From assembly GCF_017826695.1 (NCBI RefSeq), contig NZ_JAFFZW010000015.1, forward strand, positions 18,492 to 82,491: a stretch of DNA of 64,000 nucleotides, read 5' to 3'. Of this stretch, positions 1-8,579 are shown piece by piece. Numbering within the stretch: position 1 is the first letter of the stretch; each line of letters begins with the position of its first letter. A model generated the notes under the pieces. It was not told the origin of the DNA. It did no database searches and was given only the letters and a program-made list of their open reading frames with translations. Made by a program: the position numbers and the translations under genes. This stretch comes from Pseudomonas alliivorans. Its GTDB lineage: Bacteria > Pseudomonadota > Gammaproteobacteria > Pseudomonadales > Pseudomonadaceae.

Positions 1-21
1 ATCCTCAGAGCAACGCCTTCC

Positions 22-1032
22 ATGACCACGCCTGACAAACCCAAACCTCCCCGCAAAAAGCCCCAGCGCAACGTCAAGCCTGCGCCACCCCGCGAAAAAG
101 CCACGCTGCACCCGCGCAACCGGCATCAGGGCCACTACGATTTTCCCAAACTGATCAAGTCCAGCCCGGAGCTGGCGAAGTTCGTGATCCTCAACCCCTA
201 TGGCAAGGAAAGCATCGATTTCGCCAACCCACAGGCCGTGCGGGTGTTCAACCGTGCACTGCTCAAGGCGTTCTACGGCATCGCCCATTGGGATATCCCG
301 GCGGATTACCTGTGCCCGCCCATTCCGGGTCGTGCCGACTATCTGCATTTTCTGGCCGACCTGCTGGCCGAGGGCAATGGTGGCGAAATCCCGCGGGGCG
401 CGTCCGTGAAGGCACTGGACATCGGGACCGGTGCCAACTGCATCTACCCGCTGCTGGGGCACAGTGACTACGGTTGGCATTTCGTGGGTTCGGACATCGA
501 CAGCACAGCGATTGCGGCGGCGACCACCCTCGTCAAAGCCAACAACCTGCACAAGGCCATCAGAGTGCGCCTGCAGGCTGATCGCAAGCACATCCTGTCA
601 GGGTTGCTGGACAGCGCCGAACGCTTCGACGTGAGCCTCTGCAACCCGCCATTCCACGCTTCGCTGGATGAGGCGCAGCGTGGCAGCCAGCGCAAGTGGC
701 GCGCCCTTGGCAAGGCCGATCCGAAACGCAAACTGCCGGTGCTCAACTTTGGCGGGCAATCTCAGGAGCTGTGGTGCGAAGGCGGCGAGATCGGCTTCGT
801 CACCCAGCTGATTCAGGAGAGCACACTGATGCCGACTCAGGTGCTTTGGTTCAGTACTCTGGTGTCCAAAGCCTCCAACCTGCCACCGATTCAAAGCGCT
901 CTCAAAAAAGCCGGGGCGCTGGAGGTCAGAGTGGTGGAAATGGGTCAGGGACAGAAACAGAGCCGCTTTGTGGCCTGGACCTTTCTGGACAAGGCGCAGC
1001 AGAGCGCGTGGCGGCAGACGACTGATTCGTGA
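22..1032 (+). CDS. rlmF: 23S rRNA (adenine1618-N6)-methyltransferase
   Basis: The 336-residue protein is a cytosolic SAM-dependent methyltransferase of the RlmF (YbiN) family, which N6-methylates A1618 of 23S rRNA. A Lys/Pro-rich basic N-terminus (residues 1-35) precedes the fold. A SAM-binding motif DIGTGANC lies at 133-140, and the N6-adenine methylase catalytic motif NPPF is at 208-211, followed by HAS as in RlmF proteins. The length fits the family (about 310-340 residues). The gene lies 21 bases from the window edge, so its promoter is not visible; it is followed by a REP palindrome, which suggests a single-gene unit. Confidence 0.93.
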   Translation: MTTPDKPKPPRKKPQRNVKPAPPREKATLHPRNRHQGHYDFPKLIKSSPELAKFVILNPYGKESIDFANPQAVRVFNRALLKAFYGIAHWDIPADYLCPPIPGRADYLHFLADLLAEGNGGEIPRGASVKALDIGTGANCIYPLLGHSDYGWHFVGSDIDSTAIAAATTLVKANNLHKAIRVRLQADRKHILSGLLDSAERFDVSLCNPPFHASLDEAQRGSQRKWRALGKADPKRKLPVLNFGGQSQELWCEGGEIGFVTQLIQESTLMPTQVLWFSTLVSKASNLPPIQSALKKAGALEVRVVEMGQGQKQSRFVAWTFLDKAQQSAWRQTTDS

Positions 1033-1107
1033 TGAAGAAGACGTTGCCTGCGGTTTGAAGTACGTGTGACGTCAAGAGCGGACGCAGCGCCAGTCTGCCC
1101 GGACACT

Positions 1108-1174
1108 GATCGTGCCCTTCGCTGCGCGTGGGCATGCAGCTCGTGATGCGCCTGCGCAGGAGCGGGAGCGATCA
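1108..1174. repeat. REP-like extragenic palindrome
   Basis: A GATCGTGCCC...GAGCGATCA palindromic block lies between rlmF and the HU gene, with an internal TGCGCGTGGGCATGC stretch. It resembles the other REP-like blocks in this window (near 3.3, 13.6 and 54.7 kb) and is somewhat degenerate. Confidence 0.6.
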
Positions 1175-1198
1175 AACATCCACCCCATACGCCAACAA

Positions 1199-1234
1199 AA
1201 AAGCCGTGCCCGGTTATCCGGTGCACGGCTTTTT
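1199..1234 (-). terminator. Rho-independent terminator of the HU gene
   Basis: The stem AAAAGCCGTGC (1199-1209) pairs with GCACGGCTTTT (1223-1233), and an A-rich tract at 1196-1202 becomes a U-tract on the minus strand. It sits about 18 bases past the HU stop codon. Confidence 0.85.
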
Positions 1235-1251
1235 CAACAGCAAGCGTGGGC

Positions 1252-1533
1252 TTACTTGTTGATTGCGTCGGTCAGCACTTTGGCTGGTACGAACTTGACG
1301 ACTTTCTTGGCAGCGATTTCGATGGCTGCGCCAGTCGAAGGGTTACGGCCAGTGCGAGCTGGACGCTCGCTTACTTTCAGCTTGCCGATGCCTGGCAGGG
1401 TGATTTCTGCGCCGTTTTCCAATTGGTCGGCAACAATTTGGCCCAATTGCTCAAGAGCATTACGCGCGGTGGTTTTTGGCGCGTCGATAGCTTCAGCGAT
1501 ATCGGCGATCAATTGGTCTTTAGTAAGAGCCAT
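1252..1533 (-). CDS. HU family DNA-binding protein
   Basis: This 93-residue nucleoid protein belongs to the HU/IHF family; it binds and bends DNA as a dimer. The whole protein is one HU fold, and the family signature around RPARTGRNPSTG (residues 57-68) forms the DNA-binding beta arm. The start is supported by a GGAAGGAA ribosome binding site just upstream. It is a single-gene unit with its own terminator, divergent from yejK across a 394-base intergenic region. Pseudomonads encode several HU paralogues; which one this is cannot be decided from the sequence alone. Confidence 0.95.
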   Translation of the reverse strand: MALTKDQLIADIAEAIDAPKTTARNALEQLGQIVADQLENGAEITLPGIGKLKVSERPARTGRNPSTGAAIEIAAKKVVKFVPAKVLTDAINK

Positions 1534-1927
1534 GGTGGTGTTCCTTCCCTATCAAATTCATTTGGATTGCAGAGCGCAACGTCGGCCAGTAGCCAGGCAA
1601 TAAACCTGGCCACCCGCTAGCAGCCACGATTAATCGCGAAATGTAGATACTGAAACCGGATATTGGTTCGGCCTACGCGTACTCAAACTGCATGCTTGGC
1701 GCGCTAAGCTGCACAAGACCGCGCAAAACTAGCACAGAGCCGGGTAAATATCCGCCTCTACCTATCCTTTTGGTCAGCTTTTAACAGTAATTGTGCAGTA
1801 ATTAACCAGCTACAGGGCCAGTACAGCGAAAACCAACCCCTTCAAGGCCATTGCACGCAAGCCTGCGTTACACTGATGCCCTTGCACCGAGCTGCACGCT
1901 CTTCATCTTTTTCCAGCCGAGAAGCCC
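1534..1927. other. Intergenic region between HU gene and yejK
   Basis: This gene-free 394-base stretch must hold the divergent promoters of the HU gene (minus) and yejK (plus). It is more AT-rich than its surroundings in places (for example 1745-1805). I see no convincing ORF, RNA gene or named operator in it. Confidence 0.5.
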
Positions 1928-2929
1928 ATGCCGATCCGTCATTGCATCGTCCACCTGATCGACAAGAAACCCGACGGTACGCCCGCTGTTCTCCATGCAC
2001 GCGACTCCGAACTCGCTGAGTCCCAGGCCATCGAGAACATGCTGGCCGACCTCAACGAGAACTACAACGCCAAGCAGGGCAAGGCCTGGGGACTGTTCCA
2101 CGCCGAATCCGGGGCGCATCCCTTCAGCGACTGGCTGAAGGAATACCTGGAGGGCGGCAAGGACTTCACCGCGTTTTCCCGCGTGGCCGTCGAGCATCTG
2201 CAGAAGCTGATGGAAGAGTCCAACCTGTCGGTTGGCGGTCATGTTCTGTTCGCTCACTATCAGCAAGGCATGACCGACTACATGGCCATCGCCCTGCTGC
2301 ACCACAGTGAAGGCGTGGCCGTGAATGACGAGCTGGACGTGACCCCGTCGCGTCATCTGGATCTGGGTCAGCTGCACCTCGCGGCGCGGATCAACATCTC
2401 GGAGTGGCAGAACAACAAACAGTCCAAGCAGTACATCTCCTTCATCAAGGGCAAGAACGGCAAGAAGGTTTCGGAGTATTTCCGCGATTTCATCGGCTGT
2501 CAGGAAGGCGTCGACGGGCCGGGCGAAACCCGCACCCTGCTCAAGGCTTTCAGCGATTTCGTCGAAAGCGAAGACCTGCCCGAGGATTCGGCTCGCGAGA
2601 AGACCAAGACCCTTGTCGACTACGCCAGCAGCCAGAGCAAGATGGGCGAGCCGATGGGCCTGGAGGAATTGTCCGAGTTGATCGATGAGGAGCGTCCGCG
2701 AGCGTTCTACGACCACATTCGCAACAAGGACTACGGCCTGTCGCCAGAGATCCCGGCGGATAAGCGCACGCTCAACCAGTTCCGCCGTTTCACCGGTCGT
2801 GCCGAGGGCCTGTCGATCAGTTTCGAAGCGCATCTGCTGGGCGACAAGATCGAGTACGACGAAACGGCGGGCACGCTGATCATCAAAGGCCTGCCGACCC
2901 AGCTGACCGATCAGTTGAAGCGGCGGTAA
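1928..2929 (+). CDS. yejK: Nucleoid-associated protein YejK (NdpA)
   Basis: The 333-residue protein matches the YejK/NdpA nucleoid-associated family over its full length (family about 335 residues). It begins MPIRHCIVHLIDKKPDG, a typical family start, and has no signal peptide or membrane segment, consistent with a cytosolic DNA-associated protein. Its biochemical role is poorly defined. The stop is 5 bases before the next gene, a glutaredoxin-like protein, so the two are probably cotranscribed. Confidence 0.92.
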   Translation: MPIRHCIVHLIDKKPDGTPAVLHARDSELAESQAIENMLADLNENYNAKQGKAWGLFHAESGAHPFSDWLKEYLEGGKDFTAFSRVAVEHLQKLMEESNLSVGGHVLFAHYQQGMTDYMAIALLHHSEGVAVNDELDVTPSRHLDLGQLHLAARINISEWQNNKQSKQYISFIKGKNGKKVSEYFRDFIGCQEGVDGPGETRTLLKAFSDFVESEDLPEDSAREKTKTLVDYASSQSKMGEPMGLEELSELIDEERPRAFYDHIRNKDYGLSPEIPADKRTLNQFRRFTGRAEGLSISFEAHLLGDKIEYDETAGTLIIKGLPTQLTDQLKRR

Positions 2930-2934
2930 CCGAA

Positions 2935-3285
2935 ATGCTGATGCGCACGCTCAGAAAGGTCGCTCTGATCATGCTGGTGGTGGTGATCTATCAGAACCTG
3001 GGCGCGATTGAGAACTTCGTCAATCCGCCGCCTGCCAGCGTTGCGCAAAGCTACCGCCAGGCGAAGGTGGTGATGTACGCGACCGAATGGTGCGGTTACT
3101 GCAAACAGACCCGCCGCTTCCTCGACAGCAAAGGTATTCCCTATCGGGAATACGACATCGAGAAATCCGAGGAAGGCCGCAAGGCGTATGAGGCACTGGG
3201 TGGACGCGGCATCCCGTTGATCGATGTCAACGGCACCCTCATTCGCGGCTTTGCACCGGATGAGATATTGGCGGCGCTGGAATAG
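2935..3285 (+). CDS. Membrane-anchored glutaredoxin family protein
   Basis: This 116-residue protein has an N-terminal hydrophobic segment (about residues 8-20) and then a glutaredoxin/thioredoxin fold. The redox motif C53-G-Y-C56 is visible, and the cis-proline region GIPLID follows near residue 98, as in glutaredoxins. It probably catalyses thiol-disulfide exchange, with the domain tethered to the inner membrane; which side it faces is not certain. ATG codons at 2935 and 2941 are both possible starts. It follows yejK by 5 bases. Confidence 0.85.
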   Translation: MLMRTLRKVALIMLVVVIYQNLGAIENFVNPPPASVAQSYRQAKVVMYATEWCGYCKQTRRFLDSKGIPYREYDIEKSEEGRKAYEALGGRGIPLIDVNGTLIRGFAPDEILAALE

Positions 3286-3290
3286 ATTCT

Positions 3291-3370
3291 GATCGTGCCA
3301 ACGCTCCGCGTCCGCGCTCGAACGTGACGCGGAGCGTCACGCTCCCCACGCGGAGCGATGGCTACGATCA
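3291..3370. repeat. REP-like extragenic palindromes
   Basis: The block begins GATCGTGCCAACGCTCCGCG, contains the inverted repeat GACGCGGAGCGTCACGC, and ends GCTACGATCA. It lies between the convergent glutaredoxin and GST genes, a usual place for REP sequences. Confidence 0.7.
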
Positions 3371-3378
3371 GTTGACGC

Positions 3379-4311
3379 TTACCGCTTTTCGATCCTGAAC
3401 CCCAGCCGCGGGAAGTGCACATGCACTACACCCGCTCGATCGTCCTCGCGGCGCAGGATCAGCTCTTCGCTTCCTGCAAACACCAGCTCACCTTCCACGG
3501 CATCAACACCGTAATCGGTCGCCGAAATGGCCACCTGATCGCCTGACTTGAAGCCATTGGGGTCAACGAACGCCTCGTCGGGCAGCGCTGCCGGCGTGGC
3601 ATTTCGGGCTGTCTCGATGGCCTCGGCCGAACTCAGGTCGCTGTGCGCGCCGTGGCCAAAGCCCAGCACACGAGCCAGCCAGGCACTGACCTCGGGATAG
3701 TTATCCACAAACGGCGCCGTCACAGGGGTCTGTTTGAGGAACCATAAGGTGTGCGCCACGCTGAAATCGGCAATCGAGGGCTCACCGAACAGGAAGTCGC
3801 CATTGCGCGACAGCTGCAACTCCAGGCGTGCCATGAACGCAGGCCACTGATGCTTGGCCTGCTCGGCGCTCAGGCGCACTGCACTGCCTCCGGTGAACAG
3901 TGATGAACGATCTGCAACGAACGCCTTGGCAGCCTCGGGCGGGACCTTGGCAAAGCGCACGGCCAGCGACTCGGGCTGAAACACCAGACTGACCGCGTGC
4001 ATGAACAGCACCGAATCGCCCCAGGCCGCAAGGCCGGCAACGGCGAATTCCTGCCCTTCCGGGTAGAACGTCGGCGAAACCTTTTCCTGTTCCAGACGGC
4101 GCGCCATCAAGGCGGTGTCGCAATAGATATCCGCACCGATCTGCAACACCGGCGTCCTGCGATAACCGCCAGTCAGCGCCGTCAGATCAGGTTTGGGCAT
4201 GATCGAGGGAATGGTCACCGAGCGCCAGGAAAGCCCTTTGAAACCCAGCATCAGACGGGCTTTTTCGGCAAACAACGAGGTGGGGTAATGGTGGAGAATC
4301 AACTCGGACAT
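3379..4311 (-). CDS. Glutathione S-transferase family protein
   Basis: This 310-residue protein has an N-terminal thioredoxin-like GST domain (residues 1-80, with the TPVLQIG strand and nearby CDTALMARRLE segment typical of the glutathione site) and an all-helical C-terminal domain with the IADFSVAHTLWFL segment. It extends about 90 residues beyond an ordinary GST; the extra C-terminal part (from about residue 230) looks like a small beta-rich domain. It is cytosolic, and the substrate is unknown. The gene stands alone, convergent with the glutaredoxin gene. Confidence 0.85.
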   Translation of the reverse strand: MSELILHHYPTSLFAEKARLMLGFKGLSWRSVTIPSIMPKPDLTALTGGYRRTPVLQIGADIYCDTALMARRLEQEKVSPTFYPEGQEFAVAGLAAWGDSVLFMHAVSLVFQPESLAVRFAKVPPEAAKAFVADRSSLFTGGSAVRLSAEQAKHQWPAFMARLELQLSRNGDFLFGEPSIADFSVAHTLWFLKQTPVTAPFVDNYPEVSAWLARVLGFGHGAHSDLSSAEAIETARNATPAALPDEAFVDPNGFKSGDQVAISATDYGVDAVEGELVFAGSEELILRREDDRAGVVHVHFPRLGFRIEKR

Positions 4312-4375
4312 GTTCAGCCTCTGGGCGCGTGGAAAGCAAACAGCTTACCCCGCACCTCCCTGCCAGCCTACCGCC

Positions 4376-4729
4376 TCAGGTGGATGGCACAACATCACGC
4401 TCATGGATCGACACCGGAATCGGCACACCTGTGTAGCTGGCCGCCAGTACTTCTTTGGCCGTTTTGCGCAGCTTCTTGATCAGCCGTTCATGGCGCAACG
4501 CCTCGCCCTTGCTGACGTGCCGTTCGACATACACCAGCGCCACGGCCGGGCTTGAACAGAAAAAGCGAGCCCCCTTGCCGCTCTGGTGGGCGGCAAAACG
4601 TCGGACCGGGTCATCACTGATGCCGCAGTACAACGATCCATTGGCAGCGCGCACCAGATAGACAAACCATGGCTTGTGGATCACCGGCTCGTTTGCCGAA
4701 TCAGGGGCGACTGCACATGACTCAGGCAC
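4376..4729 (-). CDS. GIY-YIG nuclease family protein
   Basis: This 117-residue single-domain protein belongs to the small GIY-YIG (UPF0213/YhbQ-like) group. The degenerate motif pair is FVYLVRAANGSLYCGISDD, followed by a conserved Arg/His segment (RRFAAHQSGKGARF) and a basic helix. Members of this group are predicted DNA structure-processing nucleases, and the function here is unproven. The start overlaps the end of the upstream NTF2-like gene by 8 bases, so the two are translationally linked. Confidence 0.85.
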   Translation of the reverse strand: MPESCAVAPDSANEPVIHKPWFVYLVRAANGSLYCGISDDPVRRFAAHQSGKGARFFCSSPAVALVYVERHVSKGEALRHERLIKKLRKTAKEVLAASYTGVPIPVSIHERDVVPST

Positions 4730-5213
4730 GGCGGCTCTCGGTAAAGGTTTTCAAACCTTTTTGCGCCTGGCCGCGAATCGCGTTCTGCACCATCGGCGTC
4801 CAGCCCAGCAGCAGGCCTTTGGCACCCAGTGCCTGACGCGACCAGCGCCACAGGTCGAAATGGTCGTGATGCTCGCAGATCAGGCCGTCGCGAAGCACGA
4901 AGCGCGCCTGAATTTCGTTGACCACCGTGCGTCCGGTCTGGCTGAACAGGTAAGTCGCCACCCAGTGAGCGCTACCGGAGCGATCATCGGCACGCACCTG
5001 ATCGAACACCACCGAGAAGTCCTTGGCCCGTGAGGTCAGCATGCGCCACATGTCACCTGCCTGACGACCGCGCAACTCGCCAAACACCGGATCGCTGAAC
5101 AGCACATCGTCGGTGTAGCAGGCGCTCATGGCTTCGGCGTCCAACTGCGCGAACGCCTCATAAAAGCGGGTGATCAGAGCGCTGTTGGCCTGACTGTCTT
5201 CTTCATAACTCAT
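4722..5213 (-). CDS. NTF2/SnoaL-like family protein
   Basis: The protein is 163 residues from the ATG at 5213, chosen because AAGGGA lies about 10 bases upstream; a longer form from 5258 is possible. The sequence has a single NTF2-like alpha/beta cone fold: an N-terminal helix (FYEAFAQLDAEAMSACYTDD) leading to VLFSDPVFGELRG and alternating beta strands. Proteins of this type are small-ligand-binding or isomerase-like; no specific substrate can be read from the sequence. Confidence 0.8.
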   Translation of the reverse strand: MSYEEDSQANSALITRFYEAFAQLDAEAMSACYTDDVLFSDPVFGELRGRQAGDMWRMLTSRAKDFSVVFDQVRADDRSGSAHWVATYLFSQTGRTVVNEIQARFVLRDGLICEHHDHFDLWRWSRQALGAKGLLLGWTPMVQNAIRGQAQKGLKTFTESRRA

Positions 5214-5297
5214 GCGTGCAGATCCCTTGGCAAAAGATGCGTGCACGATAAGCGGCAAACGCGTCGGGAGCTACCAACATTTAGCAAACAAATAAGG

Positions 5298-6530
5298 TTA
5301 TTGGACCTTCTCACTGTTGACCTGCACATACAGCGAGCGACCCGCGCCCATACCCGCGATCATGGCGCCCACGCCCAGCACGGCGAAGATCCAGCCAATC
5401 GCATTCCAGTTGCCGGTCACGTCATGCACGACACCGACCGCAAACGGCCCCATCGAAGCGATGGTGTAACCAAAACCTTGCGCCATGCTCGACAGATTGG
5501 AGGCCACATGTGAATCGCGCGAGCGCAGCACGATCAGCGCCAGTGCCAGACTGAACGTACCGCCCTGCCCCAGCCCCAGCAGAATCGCCCAACCCCACAG
5601 CCCCTCCAGCGGCGCGTAAAGGCAGCCGAACAGTCCGGTGAGGGTCAGGGACATGACCAGCATGATCGCCAGCCGCTGATCCTTGCCCCGTGTCGCCAGC
5701 CAGGGCGCACTCAACGCGCTGATGACCTGCACGATGATCGAGCCCGACAGCAGCAGGCCGGCCTGGGTGGGCGTCATGCCGCGACCGATCAGGATCGACG
5801 GCAGCCAGCCGAACACGATGTAGGACAGCGAAGATTGCAGGCCCATGTACAGCGTCACTTGCCAGGCCAGCCGATCACGCAGCAAGCCTTTGACCCGGTA
5901 GACGTCGCGATGCGTGCCATGTTTTTCGCCGGCCTGGGGCAACCAGAACAGCGCGGCGATCACCGCCGGAATCAGCCAGAACCCCAGACCGATCTGCCAG
6001 CTGTCGCCGAAATAATGGCTGAGGGGCACAGTCGAACCTGCCGCAATCGCCGCACCCAGACATAGCGCCATGGTGTAGACGCCCGTCATGGCACCCGCCT
6101 GTTTCGGGAAGTCGCGCTTGACGATGCCCGGCAGCAGCACGCCGATGATGCCGATGCTTGCGCCCGCCATCAGGCTGCCCGTGAACAGCCCGAACTCACC
6201 GAAAAGACTGCGCACAGCCAGACCTGATGCGAGCATCAGCAGAATCACCAGAACGACCCGCTCGCTGCCGAAACGCCGCGCAAGAATCGGTGCCAGCGGC
6301 GCGAACAGGCCCAGGCACAGCACCGGCAAGGTGGTCAGCAGGCCTGCTTCGGCAGCCGACATGCCCAGGCTGTCGGAAACGTTATTGAGCAAGGGCGCGA
6401 TGCTGGACAACGCGGGGCGCAGGTTAAGAGCCACCAGCACCAGACCCAGCAGCAACAGCCAGGGGCGCTTGAGGATCGAATGAGTCGGGGCAGTGGCAGA
6501 GTCGGGGCTGGGTTGAGCCTTGGCAGTCAT
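5298..6530 (-). CDS. CynX/NimT-type MFS transporter
   Basis: This integral membrane protein (410 residues from the ATG at 6530, preceded by CGAGAAATT) has about 12 transmembrane helices and belongs to the CynX/NimT group of the major facilitator superfamily. The LNLRPALSSIAPLL segment and the loop LAPILARRFGSERV between helices 2 and 3 fit the family. CynX relatives transport cyanate or nitroimidazole-type compounds; the substrate here is not predictable. The upstream in-frame extension to 6605 has no good ribosome site. Confidence 0.85.
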   Translation of the reverse strand: MTAKAQPSPDSATAPTHSILKRPWLLLLGLVLVALNLRPALSSIAPLLNNVSDSLGMSAAEAGLLTTLPVLCLGLFAPLAPILARRFGSERVVLVILLMLASGLAVRSLFGEFGLFTGSLMAGASIGIIGVLLPGIVKRDFPKQAGAMTGVYTMALCLGAAIAAGSTVPLSHYFGDSWQIGLGFWLIPAVIAALFWLPQAGEKHGTHRDVYRVKGLLRDRLAWQVTLYMGLQSSLSYIVFGWLPSILIGRGMTPTQAGLLLSGSIIVQVISALSAPWLATRGKDQRLAIMLVMSLTLTGLFGCLYAPLEGLWGWAILLGLGQGGTFSLALALIVLRSRDSHVASNLSSMAQGFGYTIASMGPFAVGVVHDVTGNWNAIGWIFAVLGVGAMIAGMGAGRSLYVQVNSEKVQ

Positions 6531-6652
6531 CAATTTCTCGGCAATCAGGTATGTCGACCCGTTACAGGGGGCAAGTATCCTGTTGGAGAACGATCTGGAA
6601 TACAAGGTTCAGGCGAGATTGCATACAAACGCAGCCATGCGCCAGAAATGAA

Positions 6653-6677
6653 AAAACCGGGCACAAGGCCCGGTTTT
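6653..6677 (-). terminator. Rho-independent terminator after aapP
   Basis: AAAACCGGGC (6653-6662) pairs with GCCCGGTTTT (6668-6677). The A-run at 6651-6656 gives a U-tract on the minus strand. It lies about 20 bases past the aapP stop and ends the amino-acid transport operon. Confidence 0.88.
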
Positions 6678-6696
6678 CCGTGTTGCGACTGTCGAC

Positions 6697-7461
6697 TCAG
6701 TGAATGATCTGGCTGAGGAACAGCTTGGTACGGTCGCTTTGCGGGTTGTCGAAGAAGTCGTTCGGCGCAGCCTGTTCGACGATTTCACCCTTGTCCATGA
6801 AGATCACCCGGTTCGCCACGGTACGGGCAAAGCCCATTTCGTGGGTCACGCACAGCATGGTCATGCCTTCTTCAGCCAGGCCGACCATGGTGTCGAGTAC
6901 TTCCTTGACCATTTCCGGATCGAGTGCCGAGGTCGGCTCGTCGAACAGCATGATCTTGGGCTTCATGCACAGCGCACGGGCAATTGCCACGCGCTGCTGC
7001 TGACCGCCGGAGAGTTGGCCGGGAAATTTATGCGCCTGCTCTGGAATGCGTACGCGCTCCAGGTAATGCATGGCGATTTCTTCGGCTTTCTTCTTAGGCA
7101 TCTTGCGAACCCACATCGGAGCCAGCGTGCAGTTCTGCAGGATGGTCAGGTGCGGGAACAGGTTGAAGTGCTGAAACACCATGCCGACTTCACGGCGGAT
7201 GGTTTCGATCTGCTTCAGGTCCGAGGTCAGCTCGGTGCCATCGACGATGATCCGGCCCTGCTGGTGCTCTTCCAGACGGTTCAGGCAGCGAATGGTGGTC
7301 GACTTGCCCGAGCCCGACGGGCCGCACAATACGATACGCTCGCCCTGACGCACATTCAGGTTGATGTCCTTGAGCACGTGGAACTGGCCGTACCACTTGT
7401 GGACGCCCTCCATGCGGATCATGCCTTCAGCGCCCAGAGGCTTGGTGATAACTTCACTCAT
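6697..7461 (-). CDS. aapP: General L-amino acid ABC transporter, ATP-binding protein
   Basis: The 254-residue ATPase energises the Aap importer at the inner membrane. Walker A GPSGSGKST (residues 47-55), the Q-loop region, ABC signature LSGGQQQR and Walker B IMLFDEPTSALDP followed by the switch His (CVTHEMGFA) are all present. It is the last gene of aapJ-aapQ-aapM-aapP; the stop of aapM is 10 bases upstream. Polar amino acid transporters (PAAT family) share this arrangement; two unusually long permeases identify the Aap/Bzt subgroup. Confidence 0.93.
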   Translation of the reverse strand: MSEVITKPLGAEGMIRMEGVHKWYGQFHVLKDINLNVRQGERIVLCGPSGSGKSTTIRCLNRLEEHQQGRIIVDGTELTSDLKQIETIRREVGMVFQHFNLFPHLTILQNCTLAPMWVRKMPKKKAEEIAMHYLERVRIPEQAHKFPGQLSGGQQQRVAIARALCMKPKIMLFDEPTSALDPEMVKEVLDTMVGLAEEGMTMLCVTHEMGFARTVANRVIFMDKGEIVEQAAPNDFFDNPQSDRTKLFLSQIIH

Positions 7462-7471
7462 GTCAAAACTC

Positions 7472-8569
7472 CTAACGCTTGTGGCCTGTGTCCAGCTTAC
7501 GTTCCAAGTGCATGGAATAGCGGGACATACCGAAACAGAAGATCCAGAACACCAGGGCCGCGAAGACGTAGCCTTCGGTGGCCATACCCAGCCATGACGG
7601 GTCGGCGGTGGCTTGCTTGACGCTGTTGAGCAGGTCGAACAGGCCGATGATGATCACAAGGCTCGTGTCCTTGAACAGGGCAATGAAGGTATTCACGATG
7701 CCGGGAATGACCATCTTCAATGCCTGCGGCAGGATCACCAGACCCATGCTGCGCCAGTAGCCCAGGCCCATTGCAGCGGCGGCCTCGTACTGACCCTTTG
7801 GAATCGCCTGCATGCCACCGCGTACCACTTCGGCGACGTAGGCCGACTGGAACAGGATGACGCCGATCAGCGCCCGCAGCAGCTTGTCGAAGTTCATGCC
7901 TTCAGGCATGAACAGCGGCAGCATGACCGACGACATGAACAGCACCGTGATCAGCGGCACGCCGCGCCAGAACTCGATGAACGTCACGCATACCACGCGC
8001 ACGGCCGGCATGTTGGAGCGACGTCCCAGCGCCAGCAGAATACCCAGCGGCAACGCACCGGCGATACCGACCGTGGCGATGACCAGCGTCAGCATCAGGC
8101 CGCCCCACTGGCTGGTCGGCACGGTGCTCAGACCGAACGCGCCACCGTGCAGCAGGTAGAAGGCAACGACCGGGTAGATCACCAGGTATGCGATACCGTA
8201 AATGGCCTTGCGCGGGAATTTCGAAATGAACAGCGGTGCAGCCCCCACAATGGCGAGGATGGCGGTCAGATCGACCCTCCAGCGCAATTCGGTGGGGAAG
8301 TATCCATACATGAACTGGCCGAAGCGCTGCTGAACGAAAACCCAGCAGGCGCCAGCCTTGGTGCAATCTTCCTTGGTGGTGCCGATCCAGTTCGCATCCA
8401 GCAGTGCCCAACTGATCATCGGCGGGACAATCAGGTAGATCAGGTACAGCGACAGCAGCGTGAGAATCGTGTTGATCCAGCTGGAGAACAGGTTCTGCCG
8501 CATCCACGCCATCGGGCCGAACACTTTGCCCGGCGGTGGCATATCAGGTTTGAAAGTATGGGTTGTCAT
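7472..8569 (-). CDS. aapM: Amino acid ABC transporter permease AapM
   Basis: This 365-residue inner-membrane permease has a long N-terminal part (several hydrophobic segments before residue 150) followed by a HisM-type transport domain. The EAA loop (QYEAAAAMGLGYWRSMGLV) that contacts the ATPase is visible near residue 265. The length and split architecture are typical of AapM/BztC proteins, which are longer than ordinary PAAT permeases. It starts 10 bases after the aapQ stop. Confidence 0.92.
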   Translation of the reverse strand: MTTHTFKPDMPPPGKVFGPMAWMRQNLFSSWINTILTLLSLYLIYLIVPPMISWALLDANWIGTTKEDCTKAGACWVFVQQRFGQFMYGYFPTELRWRVDLTAILAIVGAAPLFISKFPRKAIYGIAYLVIYPVVAFYLLHGGAFGLSTVPTSQWGGLMLTLVIATVGIAGALPLGILLALGRRSNMPAVRVVCVTFIEFWRGVPLITVLFMSSVMLPLFMPEGMNFDKLLRALIGVILFQSAYVAEVVRGGMQAIPKGQYEAAAAMGLGYWRSMGLVILPQALKMVIPGIVNTFIALFKDTSLVIIIGLFDLLNSVKQATADPSWLGMATEGYVFAALVFWIFCFGMSRYSMHLERKLDTGHKR

Positions 8570-8579
8570 GCGCGTTTCC

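Noticed and set aside
1868..2833. Long minus-strand reading frame (321 residues) opposite yejK
   Set aside because: It is antisense to a well-recognised YejK gene, and its composition (rich in Val, Leu, Gln and His) is typical of a shadow frame in high-GC DNA.
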